Assembly: GCA_964036275.1 (NCBI GenBank)
Contig: OZ038434.1
Location: 12,809,259-12,873,258, forward strand
Direction: 5' to 3'
DNA from: Litoditis marina
Lineage: Eukaryota > Nematoda > Chromadorea > Rhabditida > Rhabditidae
DNA: 64,000 nt
In this document: piece by piece, positions 11,964 through 25,500 of the stretch
How the letters are laid out: every line of letters starts with the position of its first letter
Numbering within the stretch: the first letter of the stretch is position 1
Notes under the pieces: model-generated
Told to the model about the DNA's origin: nothing
The model's database searches: none
The model's input: the letters and a program-made list of their open reading frames with translations, nothing else
Translations under genes and position numbers: made by a program

Positions 11964-13390
11964 GGTTTACCACTGAAGTTCAATGAATTAATTCATCAAT
12001 AGAATGATTGTAAACAACTAATCAACATATTAATAACCTTTGTATAGTTGTCAGAAAGATAAGAGAAGATAGAAGATGCATAACGTTATAGAAGGAAGTG
12101 CAAGAAATTAGGCCATACATTAACTGTCATAGCAGAAAAGTATTTAGCCTCTAGCATATTCGACACAAATATGGTAATGTCGCGTCGTGGTTTGGAACAA
12201 TGCCATCGTCAACAAATAAGCAAATGAATAACAAGACTTATTTGGTACTACCTAGGCCTCGGTCTTTCATAATTAGGCTAATTGATTCGAATGTTTCAAT
12301 GGCATCTAACAATTGGAAACACCATTCGAAAAAGAGTAGAAATGAGACACACACAATGAAATACGTCTGCAGTTGCACATACTCCGTAACTTTGGCGTCA
12401 ATGACGGGAACCGACTAAATCGCGAAAACAGTCGAAAACCGCGCCGACTGTCGGAAATCCTGAATCAGGACCGACTTGTCGCGACGGCGGCAAAATTTAT
12501 TCAAATTTTTGCATGTTTCATATGATAAGGCCGAAGAAAGTTTGTGCATTTCGGAAAAAGGAGATAATTTCTACTACTATTTTGAATGTAATCTTCAACT
12601 ATAACGCGATAAACATGATAATAGGTTATTTTTCTCAGTTTTCGACCTTTTTATGAAAATTTGCTTTTCACTGGTAAATTTCTCAAAATTGGATAAATTC
12701 AGTAATACCTACATATTTTCACATTCTACATGATGATATCCAACAATTTCTTCAAATTGTCTATCCTACTTCATTTATTGTCAATTTAAAGTAGTAAATG
12801 AGTGATTTTCTATTTCTGTCGCGACAAGTCGGACCCCTCCGACTGTCGGTGCACCGTCATTGACCGGTAGGTTTGCTGAGTACAACCAGTAGAGGGGGCG
12901 TGGCCTAAAAGGGCGCGAAGAGGTCACACAATCTTTCAAATGCGCCAGGCGCCGCTCGAGCGCATTCCGAGTGTCTGACACCCGCGGTTGGACATTAATG
13001 CATTTGGCAGGAGTGGTATAATACATCGGTGTTTTCGGAGATTTCGTGAGATGTACATGTCATTTGGTGAAGAGAATTGGCCGAAAGCGCGTCGACTATA
13101 GCTCTCATTCAAAAAAATTACTCGCTACATCAAATCTCGTGGATGGAATTGTCATAAATAATTTACAAAAGTTCATAAAGGTCACGACTAAATAAGGTCC
13201 TCGCAGAGTTCCTAGTATTTTTACAATGTGAACGCTCGAAAGCTGTGTGAAAATGTACTACAAAACAGTTATTGGGAATCTAGTTATCCCTCAATGAGTT
13301 TTAAATAGCACACATAAGACCGATTTGTTCCGTTTCAAGATACTTACAGCGAACGCACAATCTTAAAAACAGAAAACAAATATGACACAA
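11964..13390. other. Intergenic stretch with one large inverted-repeat element
   Basis: No coding exon is seen. It contains the promoter side of the AT-hook gene, the element at 12399-12862, and at the right end the likely 3' untranslated region of ATP-citrate lyase, with an AATAAA-type signal on the minus strand near 13394-13399. Confidence 0.45.
12399..12862. mobile_element. MITE-like element of about 464 bases with long inverted ends
   Basis: The left end starts CAATGACGG and the right end is CCGTCATTG. Inside both ends is a shared CCGACTGTCGG / GACTTGTCGCGAC block in opposite orientation. The interior is AT-rich and non-coding. Confidence 0.65.
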
Positions 13391-13558
13391 ACGTTTATTA
13401 CAATAAATTAAAAGCTCATGCACAATAAATAATAATAAAACTCCATACAGAATAGAACATTAAACGACAAAAGATAAAAATGAACTAGTGCGAGAATAAA
13501 TGACTCGTAACTATCTGGTAAAACTATTGAAGAAATCTTCAGCCAATACATCGGTCGA

Positions 13559-16500
13559 TTACTGAAAAATGAACTTTGACAGAATTACACGATGAGATAT
13601 AGATATACTTATCAGAAAATTAATAACAGATATCAGGTTCTCACTGAAGTGGACGAAAACTTGCCCTGATGTGGTTTGGTTTGTAGTTTGATTAGGTGCG
13701 TTTGAGGCGAAAGTTGACAAATACGATGTTTCAAGACCAAACTACAATTTCGATTTGGTAATCCCCCAAACATATATTACAAGTGAAGTTCATACACTAA
13801 TAGAAAATCAGAACCTTACCAAATTCCTTTCTGGCATGATGTATGAAATGTCATCCCAGGGATGTCGGTAAAGCCCTTGTTTGAGGCGGCGTTGATCAAG
13901 ATAGTGTCCTGTAGAGACATAATAAGATATTCATATAATGATGTATTTCATGCTAACTTAGCTCTGAAAACAGTCAACTTAATCACTTGTATCCTTTGTA
14001 TGAAGCACTATACGACCTGTTTTGTAGGCCAGAAATTGTTCTAGAAAAGTACACTAATGAACTTTGAGATTATTGCTATGTATGTTTATCGTGGTAACTG
14101 TTCTGGATATAATCCCCCCAACAATCGTGAATAGACTAACCAATGAAACCGAGACTACGTCCTAGCACAAAGAGGCCATTCAGAGAACCGATCTCAATTG
14201 TCTCAACCGCCTCGGCTGGCGTGAACATTCCAGATTGACGAAGGATGTCGACAAAAATTACACCGATTGCGCCGTCCACGTTCAGAATTAGATTCGGCTT
14301 CTGAACAAGAAAAGTAAGATGTAAAGTGATTCTACCCGTTGGCTTGAACAGCTGAAAAATTGCTCAATCTACTAGTCAATGGAGATCACACACATCTGTT
14401 GAGCCCCGATTGACTGACCGGGGATCCTAACCGTTCAAGACTGGTCAACATGAATCCATCAGCCCCTTTCAGCACTTGCACCTAATGTCTTGTTTTCCAT
14501 CACATTTCCTTGTTTATGCTTAGAGAAGGAAGAAATTCTACCACATAATACGACTGAGCTGTACCTTTGCGGTGGTGATTTTCTCCACCTCCATAGCGAA
14601 CTCCAACAATGGTGTCTCTTGCCGGAACTCGTTCCTGTCCAGGGCAAACTTCTTCAGAATCTCCACCCGCTTGTCCGGGTTGTTGATCTTGAAATACAGA
14701 AGTTCATTTATTCATCTGACAGCTAAAACAAAACTATGACAGGACTCCTATGGAACTTTTGAAGTTTTCGCACCAACCGGATTCAAGTACAATAATCGAA
14801 CAGTCAGGTTCTGACTGCTCATTTTTTTTATCAACTCAGACTCAGCTCACATTATGCTATTCGAAATTTACAGTTAAACTCTCTACAAACTGCAAAAAAA
14901 CCGTAAATATAGGTTCCATTTTCCCTCGGCCATTCCCTTTCCCATTGGACCAGAAATTTGTAGAGACACAAACTACTATACGGGTATAACCCGACAACCT
15001 CTAATCAAGTAAGCAAAACCAACGAAATGTTCTGCAATAGTTATACAATAGAAAGTGTTTTCAAAGACAGGAGTTTGATGAAAGAGGAGGCCGTTTGCAT
15101 ACTTTTTGTCGATCGAATTAACAAAGAAGAGTAGGAAACTAACCGATTTGACGCGATGTCCGATGCCCATGATGTGCTTTCCCTGTTTTCTCATCTCATT
15201 CACGAACTGCATGGGACTCCATCCCTTGTCAATGGCCTCTGAGAACTGGCGAGCGGCACCGTCCAGCGCCCCGCCAAATCGGTCACCCTGAAAATACACA
15301 GAACCAACTCATCTCAAAATATCTACATGAATTTCAAGAATCCATAATAGTTGAACGTCAAGAATACTAAACACTTTCTTAACCTAACTGAACCAGCCAG
15401 TTTCCACAAATTACTGGGAACAACAGCGTCAAACCATTGATTGATTGAATACACACGTGTGGAAACTTTTGTCGTACCACTATTGGTATTATTTCACATA
15501 TGGTTTCCTCATGCCAACGACCGATAAGTGAGAAAGAACCTGTTGTCCGATTCGAATACGTGGAATTTCCTAATTCATATATAACTGACTGTGTGTTTGC
15601 AACTATATCCGGGAGCAAACTCTCAGAATTAACTATATCCGGGAACAAACATGTTTAACTAACTGTGGTGTAAACTAACAATGGTAAGAAGTCCGGACAC
15701 GAGGGAGGATATGAGATCCTTTCCGGCCCTAGCACAGACAATAGTGTTGTGGGCACCCGATACGGCTGGCCCGTGGTCAGCTGTCAACATGAGACAAATC
15801 TCGATGAACTTGTTCGCGTATTCGGGGAGTCTCTTCTGAAAAAAGAAACATACTACCTAAAAAAATATTTTATACATTCTCCCAATTTCCTCCAAAAAAT
15901 CGAATCGGAACGCAACAATCAAGTGATGAATCGTTAATAAATTTAAATATATACCTCGACTTCATACCCTAAATGCCTCAGAGTTGTGACTTTTTCAAAC
16001 AGGGGGGTTTTGCCCTCCCCCTCAGCCATTATAAGGGGGTTTTACCCTTAATTTAGAAAATCGCTAAATCAGACAATTTTTGAGGGGGAGTTTTGCCCAA
16101 ATCTTCGGACCAAAAACAGGGGGGTTTTTCTCAAAACGCTGAGCATTTAGGGTATGCTCGACTTTACCATGTATCAAAGCGGTATCAACACCGGCCAAAA
16201 CGGGCATATGTTAAGTTCACCCCAAGCAATCGTTCTGTATGATTACGTTTTTACAACTCCGGTTAAACATGAGATTTCAGTGGTATTGCCAAAGTTATCG
16301 GCCAAAACGTAAACCGCTGTCTCACCTGGAACCAAAGTAGACCAAGTACACCACCGATTCCAATATCCTGTTCAAGGACTTTTGTGATGGGAACTCCCGC
16401 GTAGTTGAGTTCCTCTCCACGTTCGTCACAAATGGAAGTCATGAACGAGGCCGGCTTGCGAATCAGACCCAGTTCCTGGAATGATGGTGGCATATTTTCC

Positions 16501-19500
16501 AGTTCAAGTTTAATTCCTCACATCACAATGTTATATAGTGGAATTTTAACTGTTGCAGTATTTATTAACCCTTCCTGGCTTCGTGCAGTCAAGATGATGA
16601 ATATGTAGTGATCAGTATAGATAGTCTGACAGAAAAGCAAACTATACATTCCAAATGCTCACTGTAACGGATCACTTCCGGAACATGGAACTAAAATTTG
16701 TAAGATCGGCACTAGTCTCAAGTAAGAACACCTTTTTTAACTGAGAAAGAGAATAAATACATAATCACTTCAAGCAGACCATCTATTTTTGGTTAAAAAT
16801 CGAGCGAGCCCGGTAATTCGGGTTGCACCAGTTTTTCAGAGATTTTATCAGTTTTAGCTCCAAGTTTTTGACTTATTAATTTGAGTATAAAAATAATATT
16901 AGTAATCAAACTAATAATAAACTTATATACTTTATAGTAATACCACAGCAATTTCTATTATTCAACTTTTCCAGTAAAATTTTTATATTATGTTGATAAG
17001 ATGGCCACTTACCCTTGCCCAGGCGTAGTCCATGGGAACAGCTGGGGGCGGTACCTCGGGTCTCGGGACAATCTGTCCCTTTGCTACCAGGGCATCGTAC
17101 GTCTCTTTCACCACAGTACCTGAGAGACAAAAAGACGATTAGGAACAAAACTTTAATAATTAACGTTTCTTCGAAACTAGGAAATTTGAAGTTCCCCTTC
17201 AAATGAGGAAATCTGGTTGATGTTTTACGAACGATCATCTTGCGTGAATGATTGTCATATTACTATTAGTACTGGTATGGTCATCAAAGCAACAAATAAT
17301 ATCAATGTGATTATTCTTTCATGAGATGAGCGTACTAGACTACTGAACATAATATAGCAGTGTTTGGTCAACGTCAAAATGACACTACTCATTAGTGAAG
17401 CGACTTTGTTATCCACATCAATTGGAAATCAGGTGTTTCATCTAGATATCCAAACTACACAACTAGATAGAAGGTGAAGTTTTCAACAGTTAAACTGACT
17501 GATGTTGAACATAGGGTAGCTTGAAATCCTATTATCAATACTACATGTTATTCATTAAAGCGCCGAACAAAGTCGCCCTACGTGTGACACCTGACCCTAC
17601 TCACCTAGATCGTCGAACGAAGCTGGAACTCGGGCGCCCGCCGCTTTCATAGCAGAATTCTTGGCGGCAGCCGTCTCTCCCAGCGCATTCGCACTGGCAC
17701 CAGCATGACCGAATTGGACCTGCGAAACAAAATTTGATTCATTTCGAATTTTCAAAACAAAGAAATATTCCAGAGCCCTACTAGGACCTTCGAAAATTAA
17801 CTTAACAACAAGTTGAACTTGCAACTCGCAAACAAAGATTTCCAAATTTCCGGTGCTCAAAACTAAATTTTGAATCCGAACTCCTGAACTAATACTTACA
17901 ATAGCTATTATATTATATAATTCCCCCATCTCTCCAGCTCCACCCACCTCGGATGTGATGTGGTCTGCACACGTTCCGATACACCAAGACACCAGTGGCT
18001 TCGTGATTTTACCACTTTTCAGGGCGTCGACAATCTTGTATTCTTCTGTTCCACCTACTTCTCCGAGGAGCACCATCATTTTCACTCTATAACATGCGGG
18101 TTTACTAATGGGTAGCCTATACAAAATCCACCAAGAAGAAACACGCTTAAAAAGGAAAGAGATCTGTGTATTCCCACTTTTACCCATTTACACAGACACT
18201 TATACAAAACCTTATACTTTTAATTTTCGACCGATGAGATTGAACGAAAATGAGTACTGTGTACTGCATAACTAGCCAGCTAGACACTCCAACATATGTA
18301 TAATCGCTTCTAAGACGATGCTTTTATACTGAAAGTCAATTGAATAGTCACGTAAATTAAGCATTCTAATGAGGCATCATGCACTGTGTCAATACACGTT
18401 TCTGAGTTCGGCTGTGTTCAAAGCAGGACGATTATGTGGAACAATCCCATGCCAACGGTCCTTTAAACTGCAATTGAAAAATGTATTGCAGTTTGAAGGA
18501 CTGAAGCGTTGGGATTGGACCACATAATCGTCCTTCTTTAACATGTTTCACGTGACCGTGCAATTGACTAACAGTATACGTACCTGTCATCATTCTGGTA
18601 GCGCAGAATGTGATCGGTGTAGGTAGATCCGGGATATCGATCGCCACCAATGGCAATTCCCTCAAACACGCCGTCCGTGTTCTGTGAGATGATGTTGTTC
18701 AACTCGTTCGACATGCCGCCACTGCGCGAGACGTACGCCACACTGAAACACATAGAATAGAATAGATTTATTCGCGATTCTACACGTGACTCCAATCACT
18801 CCAATTGAAGAAGTCTCTTGATGAAGTTTAACATGATAGATGGTTATGTTAAACTTCATCAAGAGATAGAGAACACTCAGGAATTAACGTTGTTAATATG
18901 TGCTAATGGATTCGAAAGTCTAAAAAGAACAATATTATGGGTAACTACAACATGTTTTTCAACTGAATGTTAAACGATATTGTCCAATGATATGTGCATC
19001 GTCCCTCAACACGCAGAATCAGTGCGTTCACTCAAAAGTTTTCTGAGTGTGATATGGAGTTGAGCAAGCATCATGTTTTTGTATAATAATTTCAGTTTCC
19101 TAGTTTTTCTTATGATTTAATGAACAAATGTTCACCTTCCGGGTCGGTACAACTTGGATGCGAGAATGTTATCCATCATGCCACCGGTGTTTCCAATCTT
19201 GAAGCAACCCGGCTTAATTCCACCCACTGTCGCTGGTCCAATCAGAGTCACTCCACGCTGCTGGGCTATCTGGAACAGGGGAAACATGACATGAACAATA
19301 ATCTTCCAAACAATAACGCCACAAGTTTCGAAGCAAGAAAAAGTTGGATCATTGAAGGGCCAGAACTATGAATATAGTTATACTCTCCAACACTTAGTTA
19401 AAAAGGATAACAGACGTCTTTCATTTGGATTAGATGAATGGATACTTCGAAAAAGTTAGTAAAACATATACAAGTTCAATTTGTTGATGTTTTGTAGCTA

Positions 19501-22500
19501 TTCAGCCATGTTTTCAAGTTCATGAATGAAAACGCACTTTCACTGCCGGGTACGAAACTATACCTTGAGAAGAACTCTGGTCTGATTCTCGGGTACTCCC
19601 TCAGCAATGATGGCGATGACCTTCAGTTGGGGTACCGTCAGTGCCTCCAGAACCGTCTCGAACACGGAACGGAGCGAGGCGAAGGTGACCATGACTGTCG
19701 CTTCTGGGTGCACTTCAAACGCCTTCTTCATCGACTTGTAGGCGGGAACCAGAATCTCCTACAACGCAATAATCGTTAGAAAAATTAGTGTAGAAATCGA
19801 CAGCAGACAGCTAAAAGAACATAAGAGCAAGACAACCCAGTTAATTGGTTAGGTTGTGCTACTAACATGAGCTCGGGCAACCTTGACTGGATAGACGGGT
19901 TAAACCGGATTAAACCTAAAAAAAATAAGCTTGTTTATCGTCGAATTTAGGACAATTCCGATATAAAACTTCAAATTTAAACGGGAACTGCTCGAGAGAA
20001 ACTGATGAATACCTGTTTGTATGCGAACTAACCACCCTAATTTGAATACGGTTCACACGTTTCAGTCTGGTTTGGCGAGCACAACGGTATGTTTCGCTCT
20101 CCATTCTGCCCTCCTAATGAGTAGAATGAGCTATTCCAGCATGTCACCTTGTGGGCCCATTCCACAAGGAACCCGGTTTTTCGTAAACCCTCTCAGTTAG
20201 CCATTAAGCGGGTCAACCCTTTTGTAACCCCTTTTACAATGAATTTTGGAAAATTCGAGGGTACTTAGTGGTTAACAAAAGGGTTAACCAGGTAACCCAA
20301 TCAATGGTTCCCTGATAGGGTTAACGAAATACCGGGTTGAACAAAGAATTCGCCCACCTTGTGTCCAAAGTAGTACTTCTGTTTGTTGTCCCCGGTGAAG
20401 GGGTAGGTGGAGGCCACCACCGACGGCTCCGCTCGACGACACACGTAGTCAAAGTCCAACATTCCCTTAAACAACAATTGTGTAAACAAAAAACAACAGG
20501 AACTGAACAATACAATGTTTGTCTACTTGAATACTGTTTCCGGAGAACACGCAAATTACATCATCTACTATGCTATTCTCTCATTGGTCAATTATTCGGT
20601 CATTACAAAATCTGAAGCCGAACTGAATTTCAACACAGTAGGATGGAACCAAGGTGGTTACTCTCCTACTCATGATCTTATTGCCGGTGCGCATCCTCTA
20701 CCCTGTCAAGATACCTGTATGGCCTTCTGCTGTTGTCCCCAAATGACTGCCTTCGTGTTATCCTCAAAGAGACTGTCGTACAACTTCTTCGACAACTGAA
20801 ATGTTCAGAGTTAGAACTTGAGGTCAGCCAGAAATTGAGAGAACCTAGTTCACACAGACTCTTGGAAGAAATCTGCGTAAAAGTCGCCCTGAAAAGGGGT
20901 TTAAAAAAGTTGTTCGGCCACAGTTTGGTCTGCCTATCCTACAGAAAAGCCCGTTTTCCATTATACATGCGTGAAAATTCATAACCTTGCATCGAGTATG
21001 GTTAAATGCTATCTTGGAAAAAATGTTGTCTATTTCGGAACTTTTCTGACGATCGGGACCACTTCACTCAAGTGTGACCGACCTCCTGTTGAATAAGGGC
21101 CGGTGCGGTGGGTCCCTTTCCATTCACGGCACCAGAGGCTGTCATCTCATCCGAGGGCTGGCGAGAACTGTCACGAGACGTTCCAGCTGTCTGAAAATGA
21201 TCAAACCTAAATACCAAGACTAAAACAAAACTCTAGAATTGTAACTGGCTAATAGTCACTCAGGCGGTGGTGTTTAGTTATAATAATAATTATTATTTAC
21301 GGCAACTATTTCAGCCGTTTATTATTATTATTATATTATTATTATTTATAGTTATTAAAAATTCCAATTACCACGACAGGCGGCGAACCCAATTCAGTGA
21401 CCTATGTAGGTTAAAAACACGAAAATAGTGTGTGAGCGTGGAGCGTGCAGAGCCGCGGGGACTGCTCTCGAATAAAGGTGCAAATCATAAATCTATGAGC
21501 ACTGTACAACAAGTATGATGTATAGTAATTCTGAGATGTGCAAGAAAGTGCTAGATAGGTAGACAGGAAAGAGAGGGGCAGTACATGTCGTTCAGGGCTC
21601 AACAGAAATTGTCCGGTCGTCTGGGGCTCCTTTGGGACGGAGGGCAGGGGCCGGATTCCCATGGCAGCGCCCACGATCGACGTCATATGCGTCTCTGGGC
21701 CGAACACGTGAATGGGCAGATCCAGGTTTTGGGCTGAACTCATTCAACATTACAGAAAAAAATCCAAGAAAACTATGTACCAGATCATAAAAATTTCGAA
21801 ACTTCCATCGATTTCCAGGTACATCTATTACTTACTGACAGTTATTGAAATCGGTTGTATTGATATTTTCACACTGAACCCGCAAAAAGCCAAACAGAAT
21901 TGACTTTTAGCAACTTCAGTTCTAGCTAAGCTCTAGTTAATGAGAACTAATAGGTGTAAAGACACAAGGATTCTTACTAGTGACCCGGTCTCAACGCTAA
22001 ACTGACCAGCATCCTTGATTCTTCTGAGTCCTTCCTGATAATTGGGTCCTCCACGACGCACATAGACAGTCACTTTGTGCTCCTTCAACCGTTCCACGTA
22101 CGATTCGAACGCGCGAACGATTCCCTGGCAAAAGGAAGACTTATTTCACGTAATCACGTTTTCAATTTTTAGGTCAATACCACTTCCGCAACAGCACTAA
22201 CTCATTAGAGAAATTTCTTTAAGCCCATTCTCGTTTTTTTTTAAATTTAAGAACTGTGTAAAACACCATCAAAGAGAAATATTGTCATTTTGTCATTTAC
22301 CCGCTTTCGACTTTCGATGTTGCACAGTTACGTATTATCTTACTTCTATCTGAATCTTGAATAGAGAAGTATTGAATGAAAGACAATTCATCATTTAAAA
22401 CTAATATATGTCCCCCAAGTAACGAAACCGAAAACATACTCCGAAAGTCTTGGCCACATTGGTGAAGTTGGCGATAGATCCACCGATAATGAGAACCTGA

Positions 22501-25500
22501 AAACGACCAGATTTCGGAACACGAACAATGAAAACTAATATCCGCCTCGGAGCTACCAAATACCGTATGTGCACGTCAACAACCAAGTCTTCAACAGAAA
22601 TTGCAGCATCAGTGTGTTATAGGTAAACTATACGTGTGAGTGTACATATGCAAACATCTTATAGGGAAAACCACATCTGCGTTGCAATTTGACCTCCTAG
22701 GTATAGAATAACCACTAAGACACACGGTGATCAAACTACAAATAAATCACATCTAACATTTCCCGTTTTCGTCTAGTTTCCAACCTTTTTCTCGATTAAA
22801 GAGGTAGAACCTACTATGTACGGAGTCGGAGTATCGAACGCTTACCTTTCCATCGGGTCTGGGTGCGCCCTCCGTCATGACCGACAGCAACGTCTTCGCG
22901 TACTCGAATGTCTGTGTCTCGGACGGATCTCCCGAGTATTCACCATAATTGGCCAGCTCGCTTGCTCCTCCCAGGTCACAAACAGTATCTCTGAAACAAC
23001 TAGATAGAGGACAGAAAACTGACTACACGTCATATGAGAAGTCACTTTTCAAATTTCAATTCCCATGAATATCCGAAGTCTAACCCCGTGCGTAAAGTAG
23101 CCAACTTCATGAGTTTGCTGTGCAACCCTCAGTTGGGTACATGGACTGTCAGCTGTCGCGACACCCGCTCACACATTTGGTCTGAATCCGTTTTTCAATT
23201 AGAAACAATACAATTCCAAGCTTGGCTGCTTGGCAATATTTGAACGGGAACAATTTACTCAGATTTTGTTAGCCTAGAGCTCGCATGAGAAACTGCCCAC
23301 ATCTTTCCCGCGTTCCCAGAAAAAATGATATGTTTCACCATTTAGCAAACTAGAGTATAGCTGTCACTTGAATATTGGTACCCACGTGAAGACAACAGAC
23401 GCCCCTCCACCAGCCACCATTGTCCAGATGCGACCGCTTCGATTGAGGATGGTCAACTTCAGAGAGGCTCCCGTCTTGGCATCCAGGTCGGCGATGTATT
23501 GCTCCTGAAACAAATAATACAGTTATTATCAAACATCAGTTAATCTCCAACTAGTACAGCTATTCAAATCCAAAGCTGTACACAGGAACATCCCTTCGCT
23601 CAGATTACACACATAACCTCTATGTGTCAGTCTGAGCCCCTTTCTACATACGACACCCTCATTAATCGTCAGCAAAAAAAAACCCTAGTTTTCGAGCACG
23701 TCCACAATAACCAAATTCTGCTGAACTGAGAGAGAAAATATCCTGTTATCATGTTTTCCCTGGCCAAGATTTCTAAAATTCCAATGACATTCCACACCTC
23801 AAAAGTGAGATCCCTGCCGAATGGGGCGGGGAACTCTACCGGCTGACCGCCGCGAGTCTTCCATTTATCGGCACACAGGAAGTTGGCTGTCTCGTCCAGT
23901 TTGGCAGCCAGATCCAGAATGTACACCTTGTCCTTCAGAACAACTAAAAGCAATATCATGATACAATCATATACAACTATATAAAATAGTACTCAAAATA
24001 CTTGTAGAACTAAATAAACCAGTCGAAGGTTGAAAACTACATTGTCCCCGTTCAAATTGTGCCGAGCTTTTGCCTTTCCCAAATCTTTACGTACATTTTC
24101 GAATAATACGGTTGAATTAAACACGTCGAAAAATTCCGATAAAATAAGAAAACAGGGCATAAAGCCAGCGAGACATACCGAGCGGATTGATTTCCAAATA
24201 TGTGAAATGCAGAGCCTTGTACACGGAGTAGAGTTCAGCGATAAACTTCTTCACAATGCTGGAATAAAAAAAGATAAGGAGCTTCCCAACTAAACTAATC
24301 ACGTTTTAGTAATGTTCCCAATGAAGTTCAACTAATTTCATAAGATGTGAACTTCCCACTTCAGATAACCACTCAACCCAAATTTTCATCGGGAACAGTT
24401 AATGTGAATAGCCTTATCGCATGGAGTTGAAGTGCATTATACACAGTAAGCACTAAGCAAGGTCATACAATTTGTAAAGATAGAACTCTGTCTTTGATGA
24501 ATTATGTCTGATTTCCAGAGTTATCATTAGAATTTCGCAAAATCCTCTCGCGTTGTGCACAAAAGCCGTGTTCATAGCGGTTCTGTCTTTTTCGTTCAAG
24601 AACTTGTCTATATTTGACAGAAAACCCACGAAATATTACGTAGTTCATACTAGAGGAGACTTTATTGTCCATAGAAATTAGATTGAAAAACAGGTGTTCC
24701 ACCTGTGCTAGTTCAATAGAAGACCTTTTTTGAGAAATTCACTGCTGTACCCATCCACACACCACTAAGGTTCGACTATCTCACAGAACGTAGTCCATTT
24801 TCCTTTACTGCCTCGTAAAAACGCAGTATATTCATCAAAACGAGGCAAATTCTCCCGAGATTAGCAAAAAGCAGGCCGCTTTTCGAGTTTAGTTTGCTAT
24901 TCGAACTTTACTGGGACATGTGTGCGTACCCACCTGGTTCTGTCTCCGATATCGCCGACCAGTGTCTTCAGTTGATCTTCGGACGGCGTCATTTCCTGCT
25001 CCGATTCAGCCACCGGAATTCGCAACGAACGAGCCTTCGCATCCACGTCTCCAATCTCTACTCCTCCCTGAGACATCATCAATACCACATCATTTTACCA
25101 CGGAAAGGCAGTATACTTTAAATACACCAATCGCCCATAGTTTTCATAGGATTTCAAGAGCTAAACCACTCCACCTGCCATTACAAAGGGTTCCCCGGTG
25201 ACTTGCTTGAAACAAACACATGAACGTAATTATGGGTATGCTTCAACGAAATTTTCATTACGGTCGGCATTTGAGCTTTAGTACCCCCACGATGTCAGAC
25301 TTCTTTTCTCCAAACCTCCTATATTCATGTTAACACACCCAGGTGAAAACGAAAACCGTTGCCGTTAAAGATTAGTATTATAAGAAAATAAAGTATCCAA
25401 ATAGAACCTGTTCGTAGAATAAAATGACGTCTTCGTCTCTCTGACTGAAAATAGCTATGTACAGTTCATCTGAATCGCTGTGGACACAGAATGGCTCCAG

